Below, piece by piece: positions 1 to 10,828 of a DNA stretch of 64,000 nucleotides (its first letter is position 1; each line of letters starts with the position of its first letter). The DNA is from Picochlorum sp. 'celeri' (Eukaryota > Chlorophyta > Trebouxiophyceae). The notes below the pieces were generated by a model, which saw nothing but the letters and a program-made list of their open reading frames with translations, was not told the DNA's origin and ran no database searches. The stretch is taken from positions 124,001 to 188,000 of the forward strand of contig JAACMV010000004.1 of the NCBI GenBank assembly GCA_010909725.1, given 5' to 3'. The position numbers were made by a program, and so were the translations under genes.

Positions 1-647
1 TCATCGTCGTCGTCCCTGTCTTCGCTGACATCCTGTTCCTCTGAAGGCGCTTGTTCTCCGTCAGGTCCATCCTCCTTGCTTTCCTTACTGCTCTTCTTCT
101 TCTTCTTTTTCTTCTTCTCCTCCTTCGTGGATCCCTCGGATTCAAGACCTTTCAATCGCTCCTTCTCCGCCTTCTTCACCTTTTTCTCCGCCTTGCTCAG
201 CTTGTTCTCTGGAGGATTCTTAATGATGAATGTGTTCAACCTGAATTTGGGGTCAACAGTGGATACATGCCCGCATGCTTTGCACTTGAGGTATATATTT
301 TCCTTTTTTATTTTGATCACCGTCTCTGGGTTGCCACAGCCATAGCACTGGACGTACTTTTTGATGAACGATTCCAAAATCTCACTCAACTTTTTCTGAT
401 CGTGCGCTCCATTCACAATAGACGTCCCAATCTTCTTATCAAACTTGGTCTGAGCCCCAAGCTCAATCCCAAAATACTTGATAACATATTCCGGAGGCCT
501 TTCCAGTGCCTTGGCGATATCAACATTATTCACCACGTTGGTCTTAATTCCATTCCCTCGTCCCTCAATCTTACACTGCAACTTGGGCATTTTGTACCTG
601 TAAAAGGCATCCCCTGCATTCTCCCCTCCAATATTGAGCATAGCCAT
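1..647 (-). CDS. EIF5: Translation initiation factor eIF5 (N-terminal part; runs off the window edge)
   Basis: eIF5 is the GTPase-activating protein for eIF2 during start-codon selection on the 40S ribosome in the cytosol. About 215 residues are visible. They match plant eIF5 nearly throughout: FYRYKM near residues 15-20 carries the catalytic arginine (R17), followed by GRGNGIKTN, a KYFGIELGAQ block and a zinc ribbon with C101, C104, C122 and C125. A Lys/Glu-rich charged linker follows. The C-terminal HEAT/W2 domain lies beyond base 1. The start is the upstream of two in-frame ATGs (647 and 641); MAMLNIGG aligns with the plant start. No intron is seen in this part. Assignment is firm; the end is missing only because of the window edge. 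Confidence 0.95.
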   Translation of the reverse strand, partial: MAMLNIGGENAGDAFYRYKMPKLQCKIEGRGNGIKTNVVNNVDIAKALERPPEYVIKYFGIELGAQTKFDKKIGTSIVNGAHDQKKLSEILESFIKKYVQCYGCGNPETVIKIKKENIYLKCKACGHVSTVDPKFRLNTFIIKNPPENKLSKAEKKVKKAEKERLKGLESEGSTKEEKKKKKKKKSSKESKEDGPDGEQAPSEEQDVSEDRDDDD

Positions 648-1249
648 CTTGAATTCTTCGTGTCCTCTTCCTCAACGCGTATCCGTACTACGATAACGTT
701 GTCTTCTTCTGAGCAGCTGGGCAAGCTTTCAACATCAACAACTGAATAGCATTTAGTTCACACAGCACCAACCACAATGCAATTGTAAATCAAATAAATT
801 TCTATAACATTCGTCAACTACGGTAAAGCCCGTTAATGCTTCGTTGAAAGCAAACGAACGAGTGTCTCCACAAGCTGATTGACTGCTACTGTACTATCAC
901 AGAAATGCGCGCATGCATTCAGTATTAAACACTACATGTATATGTGTTGTAATAATAATTGAATTTGGTACGCAGTCCGGCAGCGTGGGTGGCACATTCT
1001 TGTATGTAGACTACAGTCTCATCTGATTGGGACCTGTCATTGATATCCCATCAATGCTAGTGCCAGAGAGGCACTGGAGAAGAATATCAATACCTGAATG
1101 TGCACTCGGTCAATAACATGCGTTGATAGGTCCATATGTATGTGAGATGCCGTACTGAATACCACTGTGTTCTTGACCAATCACACGTTTTTGACACATA
1201 CAAAATTCCATACTACATATTTAGATAGATACAATGAAGAGTGGCAGAT
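648..1249. other. Intergenic, divergent promoter region of eIF5 and SPRTN
   Basis: About 600 bp between two genes transcribed away from each other. No ORF with family resemblance, RNA gene or repeat was recognised. It presumably holds both promoters and 5' UTRs. Confidence 0.5.
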
Positions 1250-2101
1250 ATGGCGTCAATTGACGAGTGTGTGGATCCCTGTTACGGTTCAGCAGTTGTG
1301 GACGAGTTGTTGGACCCGACTCCGGACATTCATCGACTGTTTTGTTATTATAATGATCTTTATTTTAAATCTAGGTTAGAATCTCGGGTCATGGTGGAAT
1401 GGAGTAGCTCTAGAATGACGAGTTGTGGTGGGACCTGTGCTCTCCTTCCTGGAGGTGGAATCATGATTCGGTTGTCCAAGCCTCTGCTGTGTCTTCGACC
1501 AACGTCGGATTTGAAGGATGTGTTGCTCCATGAGATGATCCATGCATATATGATGGTGCATAATATCCGTGATAACGATCCTGGTGGTCATGGGGATGTC
1601 TTCAAACAATGGATGAGGGATATCAACATGTCCAGGGTACCAGATATGTATAGGCCTTCGCAAGGGTACCATATCACGGTGTATCATACAATGTTTAATG
1701 AGGTTGAATACTATAGGAGGCATCATTGGCAGTGTGGGCGGTGCGGTGATCTGGTGAAGAGGTCTGTCAATAGACGTCCTCAGCCAGCTGATTGTCGATG
1801 GTATGCTCGCCGGCGAGGCCGTGCAGATACAACCAAGGATTTTGATTGTAATGATATGGGGTGTCGATGGCACATGCACTTAAAGTTCTGCGGTGGTGAG
1901 TATGTCAAGATACAGGAGCCTGAGAAGACAAAGGTAGCAGAAAAGGAAAAGAAGAAACGGAATGCTACCTCCAATATGCTTCGAATTGACACTCTTCTGG
2001 CAAAGCAGAATGAACCGAATGCCAAGTTCGAGTCATCAACAGCGAGTATCGTTGATTTGACAGAGGATGATGCCACTGTTGTTGATCTGACATCTGAATG
2101 A
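1250..2101 (+). CDS. SPRTN: SprT-like metalloprotease, Spartan (DNA-protein crosslink repair)
   Basis: Spartan is a nuclear, DNA-dependent zinc protease that cleaves proteins crosslinked to DNA ahead of replication forks. The 283-residue product has the active-site HEMIHAYMMVH (H94, E95, H98) with a third histidine in GGHG (H114). It also has the Spartan-specific ITVYHT...EVEYYRRHHWQC block and a zinc ribbon ending CGGEYVKIQEP. The C-terminus carries two acidic hydrophobic motifs, IVDLTEDD and VVDLTSE, which look like SUMO-interacting motifs. No UBZ finger or clear PCNA box is seen, so recruitment may depend on SUMO (inference). The start is ATG at 1250; the in-frame GTG at 1241 is not used. 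Single exon. It converges on the GST gene, 125 bp downstream. Confidence 0.92.
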   Translation: MASIDECVDPCYGSAVVDELLDPTPDIHRLFCYYNDLYFKSRLESRVMVEWSSSRMTSCGGTCALLPGGGIMIRLSKPLLCLRPTSDLKDVLLHEMIHAYMMVHNIRDNDPGGHGDVFKQWMRDINMSRVPDMYRPSQGYHITVYHTMFNEVEYYRRHHWQCGRCGDLVKRSVNRRPQPADCRWYARRRGRADTTKDFDCNDMGCRWHMHLKFCGGEYVKIQEPEKTKVAEKEKKKRNATSNMLRIDTLLAKQNEPNAKFESSTASIVDLTEDDATVVDLTSE

Positions 2102-2226
2102 ATGTTATTTTTCCTTGATACTGTGCATATATATTCTTTTTATTTATTTCATACAGTAATCCAGTCATCTCTGTTATTAATAATAAAAGTGATAGACATA
2201 AAAAAAAAAAAAGAATAAAACAGTCC

Positions 2227-3087
2227 CTACTCGTGGTATGCATATTGAACAAGGTGGGGATGGAGGTCATATGGTCCATGTGATGTATAGTCAAAAAAGT
2301 CCAACGACTTATGTTTTCGAAACGCCTCCCTCAACAGTGATTCATCTGCCGAAGCAATCCTAACACTTGACAATTGACTCATCGCGTCCATCCATGCACC
2401 GACCGACCCATCACAAAGCAATCCTACATCCACACCATACGAGTCCTTCATAGCAACGCGAGCTCGCTGCACAAAGGGATACACTGCAAAATCAGAAAGA
2501 GTAACTTGCTGTTCTCCAAAGAGAAATGGTCCATCTCGGCCAGTTTGATCTGAGAACAATGCTCCTAAAGATGACTCAAGCCCCTCTATTTGTGATGGAC
2601 GAATCTTTGTTCCTATCCCCCAAAATCTAGCATTGCTCCCAGACATGGCATCCAGGCAACTCGACACGGCACTAGAAAGAAGCGCATCATCATGTGTGTC
2701 TTCTCCGCTCAACCACCGACATAAATCCATTGACTCTGTCATCACATTCCCTTTGTGGGAAACAGCAGGAACAAGCCCCCTTGGATTCACTCCATAATAC
2801 CAATCTGGCTTGTTGGATAAATCTATATGAACCATTGTGAACGCACATCCCTTCTCCAACAATGTCAACCACACACGTTCCGCATATGGACAGAGCGTAT
2901 GAGAAAAAAAGGTATACCTGTCCTCACTCAAAAGGGAAGCACTGTCCTTCAACTGACTCCCCTCAATTACTACAAATCGACTCTCCTGCATTGCACTGGC
3001 ACAAATACGCCCACTAGATTGAACTAAAGGGGTATGAGATCGTCTAGATATCCGGTATTGTCCAAATGTGGCCAAGGTATACGCCAT
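2227..3087 (-). CDS. Glutathione S-transferase, lambda-like
   Basis: Cytosolic-fold GST with the lambda/DHAR-type motif TLCPYAERVWLTL. The Cys in CPYA (C66) is the likely catalytic residue, so thiol-transferase (deglutathionylation) activity is expected rather than conjugation. The following PDWYYGVNPRGLVPAVSHKG and TESMDLCRWL match the thioredoxin-fold half of lambda GSTs, and an all-helical half follows. The 286-residue length is longer than a typical lambda GST. About 50 extra N-terminal residues rich in Arg and Ser look like an organellar transit peptide (inference). Single exon; the start is ATG at 3087. Family certain, subclass probable. Confidence 0.88.
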   Translation of the reverse strand: MAYTLATFGQYRISRRSHTPLVQSSGRICASAMQESRFVVIEGSQLKDSASLLSEDRYTFFSHTLCPYAERVWLTLLEKGCAFTMVHIDLSNKPDWYYGVNPRGLVPAVSHKGNVMTESMDLCRWLSGEDTHDDALLSSAVSSCLDAMSGSNARFWGIGTKIRPSQIEGLESSLGALFSDQTGRDGPFLFGEQQVTLSDFAVYPFVQRARVAMKDSYGVDVGLLCDGSVGAWMDAMSQLSSVRIASADESLLREAFRKHKSLDFFDYTSHGPYDLHPHLVQYAYHE

Positions 3088-3423
3088 CCCTTTCGAAAGC
3101 GAATGGGTCCCAATGTCTCCTTCGACTGATCCAGGGATTCCTATGATATACTATTGACAAAAGTAGTTAGATCTTGGCATTCAAAGCCATTGATAATCAA
3201 GGATTGCTTCATCATGGAACATTCTCCAAATAGCGGAAACCATTATTGTGGCATGACGGTCATGGAGCCAAAATGGAGCCAAAAGAACCAGATGAATGTT
3301 TGGCAGAGGCAATCTACGTGGTTGAAATAAACACTTTTTAAATAAATTTATCTTTAGCATACTATTAGGAAGATTAACACGTGTTCATAGCATCTGTTTG
3401 CTTAGAAAAAGCATTTTTCAGAA
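3088..3423. other. Intergenic, divergent promoter region of GST and the K+ channel
   Basis: 336 bp between divergent genes. The A/T-rich stretch near 3335-3360 (TTTTTAAATAAATTTATC) lies about 70 bp before the channel ATG and may hold core promoter elements. Nothing else was recognised. Confidence 0.4.
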
Positions 3424-5971
3424 ATGCCTTTTCGGCACACGTCCGGGGCAAAGGAGGGCACGACGGTGGATGGGAATTCATCATGGAAGCAAGATTTTGA
3501 TAACACTATGAGAGCTCATGTGAGTCAGTCAGCTCTCTCGACGTCGACTGACTGGAACTACATAGCCGAGGCAACTGCCACGACTGGAGAGGACTTGGTA
3601 GAGATACCTCAGTGGAATATTCGAGTTAATGGGCGTGTCTTCTCGCATTACGTGGGGATTTCAAAGAGAATGTACGATTTGAAATCTGTATCTATTGCTG
3701 CATTGCTTTGAGGTTGCACTGATTTTGAAATATCTTTTGGTTGCAGTCCTCGGAAGAGTATTTTCTTATTGCCTGTCATTGATCCTGCCAGTCGATTGGC
3801 TACATTCTGGGGATATGCGAATACTATCACAGATATGACATATACGTCTTTCATCGTGCCCCTATCTATGGCTTTTAATGACTACTCCAGGGTCAATGCA
3901 TGGTCCATCATGGATCTAATCGGAAGTTGTATCTATATAATTGATCTGTTGATGCAGTTTCACATAGGATTTATGGTCCGATGGGATATGGAACATGTGA
4001 CAATCACAGATGGGATTGCAGTTGCGAAAAGGTACATTCTACACGGGACATTTGTGATTGATTTTTTGGCATCCCTTCCTATTATATTGCAAGTCATGTT
4101 CATGGCCGATTCGGATTTGGATGAGAATCAGAGTGCTGTGAGACTGATTCAGCTGGTTCGTTTGCTTCGTTTGCTCAGAGTGGTGAATTTGATCATGGTA
4201 TGTTCATGTGCACTGCGAGTGTTATTGTGATAGATGCGTCATATCCAACTCTACGGAAATCTATGCAGCGTATGGGGCAGGTGACGGAAGGCGGTTCCAT
4301 GTCATTTTATTTTGCAAGTAAATTCAGCACGCTCAGTCTGTTCATCATTAGAATTGTGTTCACTTTGTCTGTACTTGTGAATCTAATGGCATCTCTATGG
4401 TACGCGAGGTTGATTTGTAGCACATTTTCAAAGTTGGACTCGAACTCAGGTGATGTTTACATGTGTAGGTGGTGGATAGCTGTGACTGAAGGATTTGAAA
4501 ACAGTTGGGTTGAACCTGTTGATCAAGGTGAGATGCTTTTTGTTTGCCTTTTGGTGACGCTAGAATACGTTCCTGAGTATTTTTTCGCGCTTACTTTGTG
4601 CAGCAAAACCCGAACTGAATCTTGACACCACAAATAATCTGTATCGCTGGCTTGTATGTGCCTATTTTGTTCTGTGTACTGTGAGCACCATTGGATATGG
4701 TGACATTACGCCTGTGAGCATCGCGGAGATTGGCCTCAATATTATATTCATATTGATTGGAGTCGCCTACTTTGGTTATGTGATTTCGTACGTTGTGTTT
4801 TTTCTTTTTGGCGGTAGATGTATGGATAGAGAATAATGCCCTTACACTGTGTGACCGCAGGAGTATTTCCCAGCTGCTGGCCATGTCCAAGTCATCCTCC
4901 ATTGATGGAGGTCAATTGCTTGAGAAACTTCGTGGTATGGAAGTCTGGATGAAAAAGAATGGATTTAAGAAGAGAACAAGGGAGGAACTGAGAAGGTTTT
5001 ACTATACAACATGGTCCCCTGCCCGGGATGAGTCTGACATTGAGTACTTCGATGAACTTCCATTGTGGTTGCGGAGCAAAGTAATCAAGTCAATGATTGG
5101 AAATTCGAGGGCTTTGGAAAATTTCACTGGAATAAAAATGCATCCGGAATCAAAGATTGCAAAACAAGTCATCAAGGCTGTGGCAGCATCTGCAGTCCCA
5201 CTGCATTTCCGCAGTGCAGAGAAGGTGTTCAAAAGGGGAGAGGAAGCCAACTACGTATATTTACTTGAAGAGGGAGAAGTCGGAGCTATTATTGTAGGTG
5301 ATAAGATACCGTACAGTATCCGTTCTCCTGGAGTGTTTGGATCTGCTGCTGTGTTTTCTAGCAAAATAGAAGCGTGTAGTCAAAGGTCCTTGACAGTGTT
5401 CACAATCACATCATGCACGGTGTGGAGGGTAGATGGACAAGATCTCTTTGCAAGGCTTTTATCTAATGCACCTATATCGCTTGTCCACATCTTGGAGAAT
5501 TTCCTTGATGGTCTTGGAGACTTGAGGGAGTATGTCCTGGAGAGAAGCCAGGATGATGATGTTATGATTGATGAGGGCCATTTGCGAGATGTATCATCGC
5601 AGATTCTTGAAGAAGGAGCAGAATTAAAAGAAGCACTGACAAACACAAGTAGGCGTGCCTTTGAAAAGGATATTGCTCGAGGGGAGGTTGAGTTGGGGGA
5701 TGTTGACCACAGAAGCTTCTATCACATCTTGCATGAGGAGGATGCAGGGCATGAAACCGAGCTCCATATTGATGTAGCGAATCTTAATAATGACGAGCGT
5801 AATGAATCTGATGATGAAGAGGTCGAGTCAAGTGGCGGCAATGCGTTGAATCGGAAAGCAGCAGTTGTCAAAAACTGGCTCCAGAAGATGCCTCTGGTAT
5901 CAATGGGCAGGAATGAGTTTTTTGATGACGAATCAGACGACGACGTTGGATGTAGGCGATCCATCATGTAA
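3424..5971 (+). CDS. Voltage-gated K+ channel with C-linker and cyclic-nucleotide-binding-like domain
   Basis: Five exons: 3424-3671, 3747-4197, 4269-4527, 4604-4787, 4861-5971 (introns 71-76 nt; 750 aa). The phases fit at every junction, and the third exon is fixed by reading frame to the acceptor at 4268. The product has an S1-S6 plasma-membrane core: an S4 with regularly spaced Arg in RLIQLVRLLRLLRVV, a pore helix WWIAVTEGFENSW, and the K+ selectivity filter TIGYGD (about 348-353). A C-linker and a beta-roll follow at about 495-600. The beta-roll lacks the usual FGE...R-A-A phosphate-binding cassette (it reads VFGSAAVFS...QRSLTV), so cyclic nucleotide binding is doubtful. The tail is acidic. 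It resembles KCNH/HCN and plant Shaker channels; the exact subfamily is not resolved. Confidence 0.9.
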
Positions 5972-6253
5972 GCATAACTATTGTTGAATGTGAGGTACAG
6001 CATATGCTCGTTTCAGGAGAGTAATGCATACTGTTAAATTGGAATGCATGAAAACTCAGGCTGCATGAGCATTCCATGCATCAGCTGGCGTGTCATCGGC
6101 CACATGCGATTTCCATCAAATTCACTCACACACCACACATCCATCACAACAATTAATAAATATATTATTAATCAAAAATTTTGTTTCTGTAACCAATCAG
6201 AGAATTCTTGTTTCGCATATTCACAGCGGTACACTCGTTCGTCACTGGCCAAC

Positions 6254-7698
6254 ATGCAAAAAGCAGCAGAAAAGAGGTATGACAAGGTTTCGACGTTATT
6301 ATTCGCCTTGTAATATTTAAATATAAAACTAGATCGTGTCTGATTCTGACAAATGAATGTTGTCTGCGTGCAGCAAGAGTCCCGAGGCAGCGGGTGGAGA
6401 AGTGGCCGATTTGGTTGAAGAAGGGGCTGAAATAGAGGTATGAATCGAAAATGATCTTCTTCGTATATCTATAACTATTGATGCATGGTGTCTTTGCAGT
6501 TTCAACCTATTGACAAGCTTGAAGAACTTGGTATCAACAGAGGTATGGCAAAGTGTTACAAAGTCGCATCTTCACATGCCAATCATGTTTCTCTGATTGA
6601 TCTATTTCTTTTTTGAATACAGGTGATATCAAGAAGTGCAAGGATGCTGGGTATCACACAGCTGAGTCGATGTTAATGAACACGTTCAAGGTATGTCATG
6701 CAACCTCATGCACAATCTCATATTGAGAGTGCGTTTCAACTCGTCGGAAAACAGGGACTCAGTTACTACTTATATATTCGATATAGTGTTTGAGTGAGAT
6801 CAAAGGATTGAGTGAGGCCAAACTCCTGAAAATCCTTGATGCCGCAAGGAAAGTCTGTCCATCTGGGCATGGGTTTATGACAGGCAAGGAGTTTGATGTG
6901 CAGAGAGAGAGAATGATTGTCCGATTATCAACTGGTTCTACATCTGTCGATAAATTGCTTGGAGGAGGGATCGAAAGCAAGTCAATCACAGAGATATTTG
7001 GGGAATCCAAAGCTGGGAAGACACAACTGTGCCACACTATGGCTGTAACAGCTCAGATCCACGACAAAAGCCCGGGGAAAGTGGCATACATTGATACAGA
7101 AGGAACATTCAGGCCTGATCGTATCAAGAAGATCGCATCCAGATTCGATGTGGACGGAGACACCGTTCTCAGCAACATTGTGTATGCCAGGTGCTCGACG
7201 TATGAGTCTCAGATGAGTATTCTCGAGCCTCTTGCTGCCATGATGGCTGAGGATCAGTTCAGGCTCGTTATTTTGGTACGATATTACATTAACTAGAATG
7301 AAATGTACGTATTTTGTATGAATTATTATTTTCTTGTACAGGATTCAATCACGGGGTGCTTCAGAACAGATTTTACTGGGAGGGGCGAGCTCAGTGAGCG
7401 TCAGCAAAAGCTGAATATCCATCTTGCAAAGCTAAGAAAGCTATCTGAAGAGTTCAACGTAGCTGTGCTGCTGACGAATCACGTCATGTCGGATCCATCT
7501 GGTGGTGCCATGTTCATCAGTGATCCCAAGAAGCCTGTGGGAGGCCATGTGATTGCTCATGCATCAACGGTGCGCCTGTCCGTCAGAAAAGGGAAGCAAG
7601 AGCAGCGAGTCATTAAAATAATTAAAGCTCCACACCTTGCTGAGGGTGAGGAGAGTTTTGTCATTCAAGATGGAGGTGTCGGAGACTACAGTGATTGA
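6254..7698 (+). CDS. DMC1: Meiotic recombinase DMC1 (RecA/RAD51 family)
   Basis: Six exons: 6254-6276, 6374-6437, 6500-6542, 6623-6690, 6787-7275, 7342-7698 (347 aa). All junctions are GT-AG and in phase. DMC1 forms the presynaptic filament for interhomologue strand exchange in meiosis. The N-terminal helix-hairpin domain reads [16 protein letters not shown]...GLSEAK. The ATPase core has Walker A GESKAGKT, then [12 protein letters not shown], a Walker B LVILDS, and the loop-2 region [17 protein letters not shown]. The GGH after DPKKP and overall similarity to plant DMC1 favour DMC1 over RAD51. The sequence is more divergent than most DMC1s: SKA replaces the usual FR(S/T) in the P-loop, and [11 protein letters not shown] replaces the usual DS(V/I)xALFRVDF. 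The gene ends 13 bp from the convergent NAA15 stop. Confidence 0.9.
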
Positions 7699-7702
7699 TG
7701 TG

Positions 7703-7708
7703 GTTACA
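7703..7708 (-). promoter_or_regulatory. TGTAAC poly(A) signal of NAA15
   Basis: TGTAAC on the minus strand just after the NAA15 stop. UGUAA is the established chlorophyte polyadenylation signal. Equivalent elements follow GAPDH (28280-28285), the KH protein (30605-30610, minus), the F-box gene (38288-38293), the NAB1-like gene (47560-47565) and IPC synthase (55146-55151 and 55158-55163, minus). Function is inferred from motif and position. Confidence 0.6.
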
Positions 7709-7711
7709 ACA

Positions 7712-10587
7712 CTACATGGTCAATCCTTCCATTTTCGATTCTAAAGAGGATATATCAATGCAATCTGGTCCCATAAATAAGCGAGAATATGTAAATATGT
7801 TTGCGCAAATCTTCTTGTAGGATTCAAGAATTTCTGCACTTGGGTTGAGGAGATCTGTCATCTCAAGCAGAACTTGTTCACATGTATCGTGGGATATCCC
7901 CGTCAAATCTGCCGCCTCGAGATTTTTTATGAAGGCTTGGAGTGCATCCTCTTTATTTGCGCTATCTAGTAAATAATCAATCTTGACTGCTGAAAATGCA
8001 GATTCGAGATTGAATTTGCCAATGTTACTCTTCCATTTCTGGTGATATGCGGCAACGTCCCGGCCCCCTATGAGTGCCTCAATGCGCTCCTGCACTACAT
8101 CGTATACTAGCGAATCTTTTTCATCATAGATTCTTTGGAAATCTTCCGTCAACACTCTTCTCGCGATATCAACGATGCATTCATGGACCAGTGGAGCAGT
8201 CGCAGAGGATAATTTAATTGCCTTGTTGATGTGCTTGAGAGCTAAAAGCGCTCTATTTCTTCTAATATGTACTCTATACGCAAGAATATGGCTTTGCACA
8301 TCATCCGAAGCTCCCGAGAGAAGGTTTTGGACCATTTTATTCGCCTCTCCTAGGGGATCCTGAGTTTTCAGGAGTCGCTCTCCTTTTGGATCAGGATCAA
8401 TTCTCCTGCCCTGAGCATCCTTCGTTGCGACTGTCTCAGACTCCTCTTGTTTCTTCTTTTTTGCGGTAAGTTTTCGAAGCTTTTGCCTTTCTTTCTTTGC
8501 ATCCTCTACACTCATCGACGCTATCCTCTCTTCCAGCAGTTCCTCTTCTGATTTCTGAGGATTATCGAAAAGATGCAAATATATTCCAACTGCTCTCTCA
8601 ACGGCCAACGCGTACGTTTTATTAGAATAAATATTGTCGAGCATGCGAAGAGCATCAACATAGGATCTCATCGTCTGTTTCCTTACGCAGTATCCATGGA
8701 AATCGAATTGGTCCTCAACAAAATCCGCAAAGTGTTCATCCACCTTTTTGAAACGTTTCAAGGCCTGGCCGTAATCCTTCAATTTCAGATAACAGTCTCC
8801 AGATGAGATTTCATACCATGTCGCTTGCATATCATAAAAGTTATTTCCCTGATCTCCTACTTTTGTAAAGAGATGAGACACCTCCTCTGCCTGCTCTGCC
8901 TTGCATGCCTTGAACAGTGCCATTGAGGCCTGGCAGTTCAGAAATCTATCAGCTAAATCCATCCTTCTCGCACGGTCTGCAACCAATGCTGCTCCTTCTG
9001 AATCTCCTGCAATGTCCAATATTTTTGACTTTGCAGAATGTGCCTCGATCAAGTCTGGCTGAAGTTCAATGCATGTATCAATAGCTTTGAACGCTTCCTT
9101 GAATCTCCCACACTCGCAATGATGAAAAGCCAAACAAAGGTATACCCACGCGGATTGCTTGCCCGTGAATTTAGTACACATATCTTGCAAGGTCTTATCA
9201 ATGATCTCAACCTTGGCTTTGTCAGCATACAATGGCTTCAACTCTGAAAACAGTGATGGTATACCCTTTTCCAGATATGGCTCTACAAAGACTCGAAGCG
9301 CAGTCTCGAACTTTTGACCGGATAAAAAGTCCAACGGAAGCCTTTTGCAAGCAGTGCTATTGCTACAGGCGTGCCGCAGATCCTCTGTGTAACACTTCTC
9401 TAAGGCCTCTTCCCCCATCTCTCCCTGATCTTTAAACACTGCTGCAATGTATTTACGATGATATTCATAATTCTCCATATTTATCTTCAGCAGCTTTCTA
9501 TATACCGCTGCTGCTTCTGGATACCGATTCAAAGAAGATAATAATTCTGCTCTTATTTCCATTGCTGAGATGACGTCTTTGATTTGCCGTGCCTCTTCTG
9601 CTTTATCCAAAGCTTGCAATGCCTCTTCAAACTTTCCACCTTCCTTCAGAATACTCACTTTATAAAGCAAAATCTCACTATGCTCATACTGCTCCATATT
9701 TATCATAACTTGATCCATAGTTGCCTCATATTGCTCCAATATAACAGCAGCAACATCATAATTGCCTTGCAAATGATGCGCCAATGCCAAAGACACCCAA
9801 CTCTGCCTCACCGTCGGCTTCAATTCGAGCAACCGCTGGCGTGTCTCCAAGAACCCTCCGATATCCCTCATCTGTATCTGCAACTGGGCTAAATCCCTCA
9901 GAACGGTGACATTATCCTTCTCCATCCGTAGCGCATTCTTGTAGCACTTTATTGCCTCATCATAATTTCTATCTGATCGGTACACCAGCCTGCAAGTCGC
10001 ATTGAAATACATTCATATAGTATCATCTACTCTGTCCAAAGCATGTGCCATGCATCCCCAAGAGAATATCTCCAAAAAAAAACATGTGTGTCTGTGTACC
10101 CAAACAAACAGCACAAATCGGAAGACACAGAGGAACAGCAACGTACCCGTAGACATGCCAACACACTTGACTCCTCAGATTGTTCTTCACCCCTTCTTTC
10201 ACCAGTGTATAAGCCTCCTCCTTCCTGTTCAAACAGTTACACAGCAGCCCTTTCATAGCAAGCGTCTCCCCATTCGTTGGGCATTTCTTCAGAATGGCAT
10301 CCGCTGTTTTCAGTCCTTTTTTGTACAGTTTAGACTGCATAATAATTCTCATGTATCAGATTGCATCCACATTGGCCAATAGACGGCGAGACATCCCAGA
10401 CCACTTGGGTGCAGTGCATCCACCCAAGTATTCCGAGATCACGGCTTTGCTCGCATATAGATCCCTTTATGAGTACATATATGTATACATACAGCCATCA
10501 TACCTCATATTGCTTGACTAGCTGCCGAAAGAGCGCCTGTTCTTTTGTGGGCAATTCCTGCCCGTCACTCGTCGCTTTTGGCGGCAT
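7712..10587 (-). CDS. NAA15: NAA15, auxiliary subunit of N-terminal acetyltransferase NatA
   Basis: Three exons on the minus strand: 10504-10587, 10147-10334, 7712-9989 (849 aa; human NAA15 is 866). The spliced N-terminus PPKATSDGQELPTKEQALFRQ, then GETLAMKGL, SQVCWHVYG and YDEAIKCYKNALR, match NAA15 block by block. The protein is a TPR superhelix that wraps the catalytic NAA10 and anchors NatA at the ribosomal exit tunnel. A basic KERQKLRKLTAKKKKQ segment lies in the second half, as in the family. The intron between exons 1 and 2 is 169 nt and that between 2 and 3 is 157 nt. A TGTAAC poly(A)-type signal (minus strand, 7703-7708) begins 4 nt past the stop, inside the 13-bp gap to DMC1. Confidence 0.95.
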
Positions 10588-10828
10588 GATGTCACCCCTT
10601 TGAACACGATACACTGCAATTTATATATATTTGTATTAAATACAGTCACGATCGCAGGTGATTATGCAAATCAGAGGTCCTGATGGTCTGATTCCGCAAT
10701 ATTTGCAATCACATCGATCTTCCCTTGCAAGCTCAAGCTCAAGCTTGATCAAGTCCAAGTAGTTGGATGGTGCCTCGAGGCTTGGTTGAATGACATGAGA
10801 AGGGCACGGTATTACACAATATTGAATC

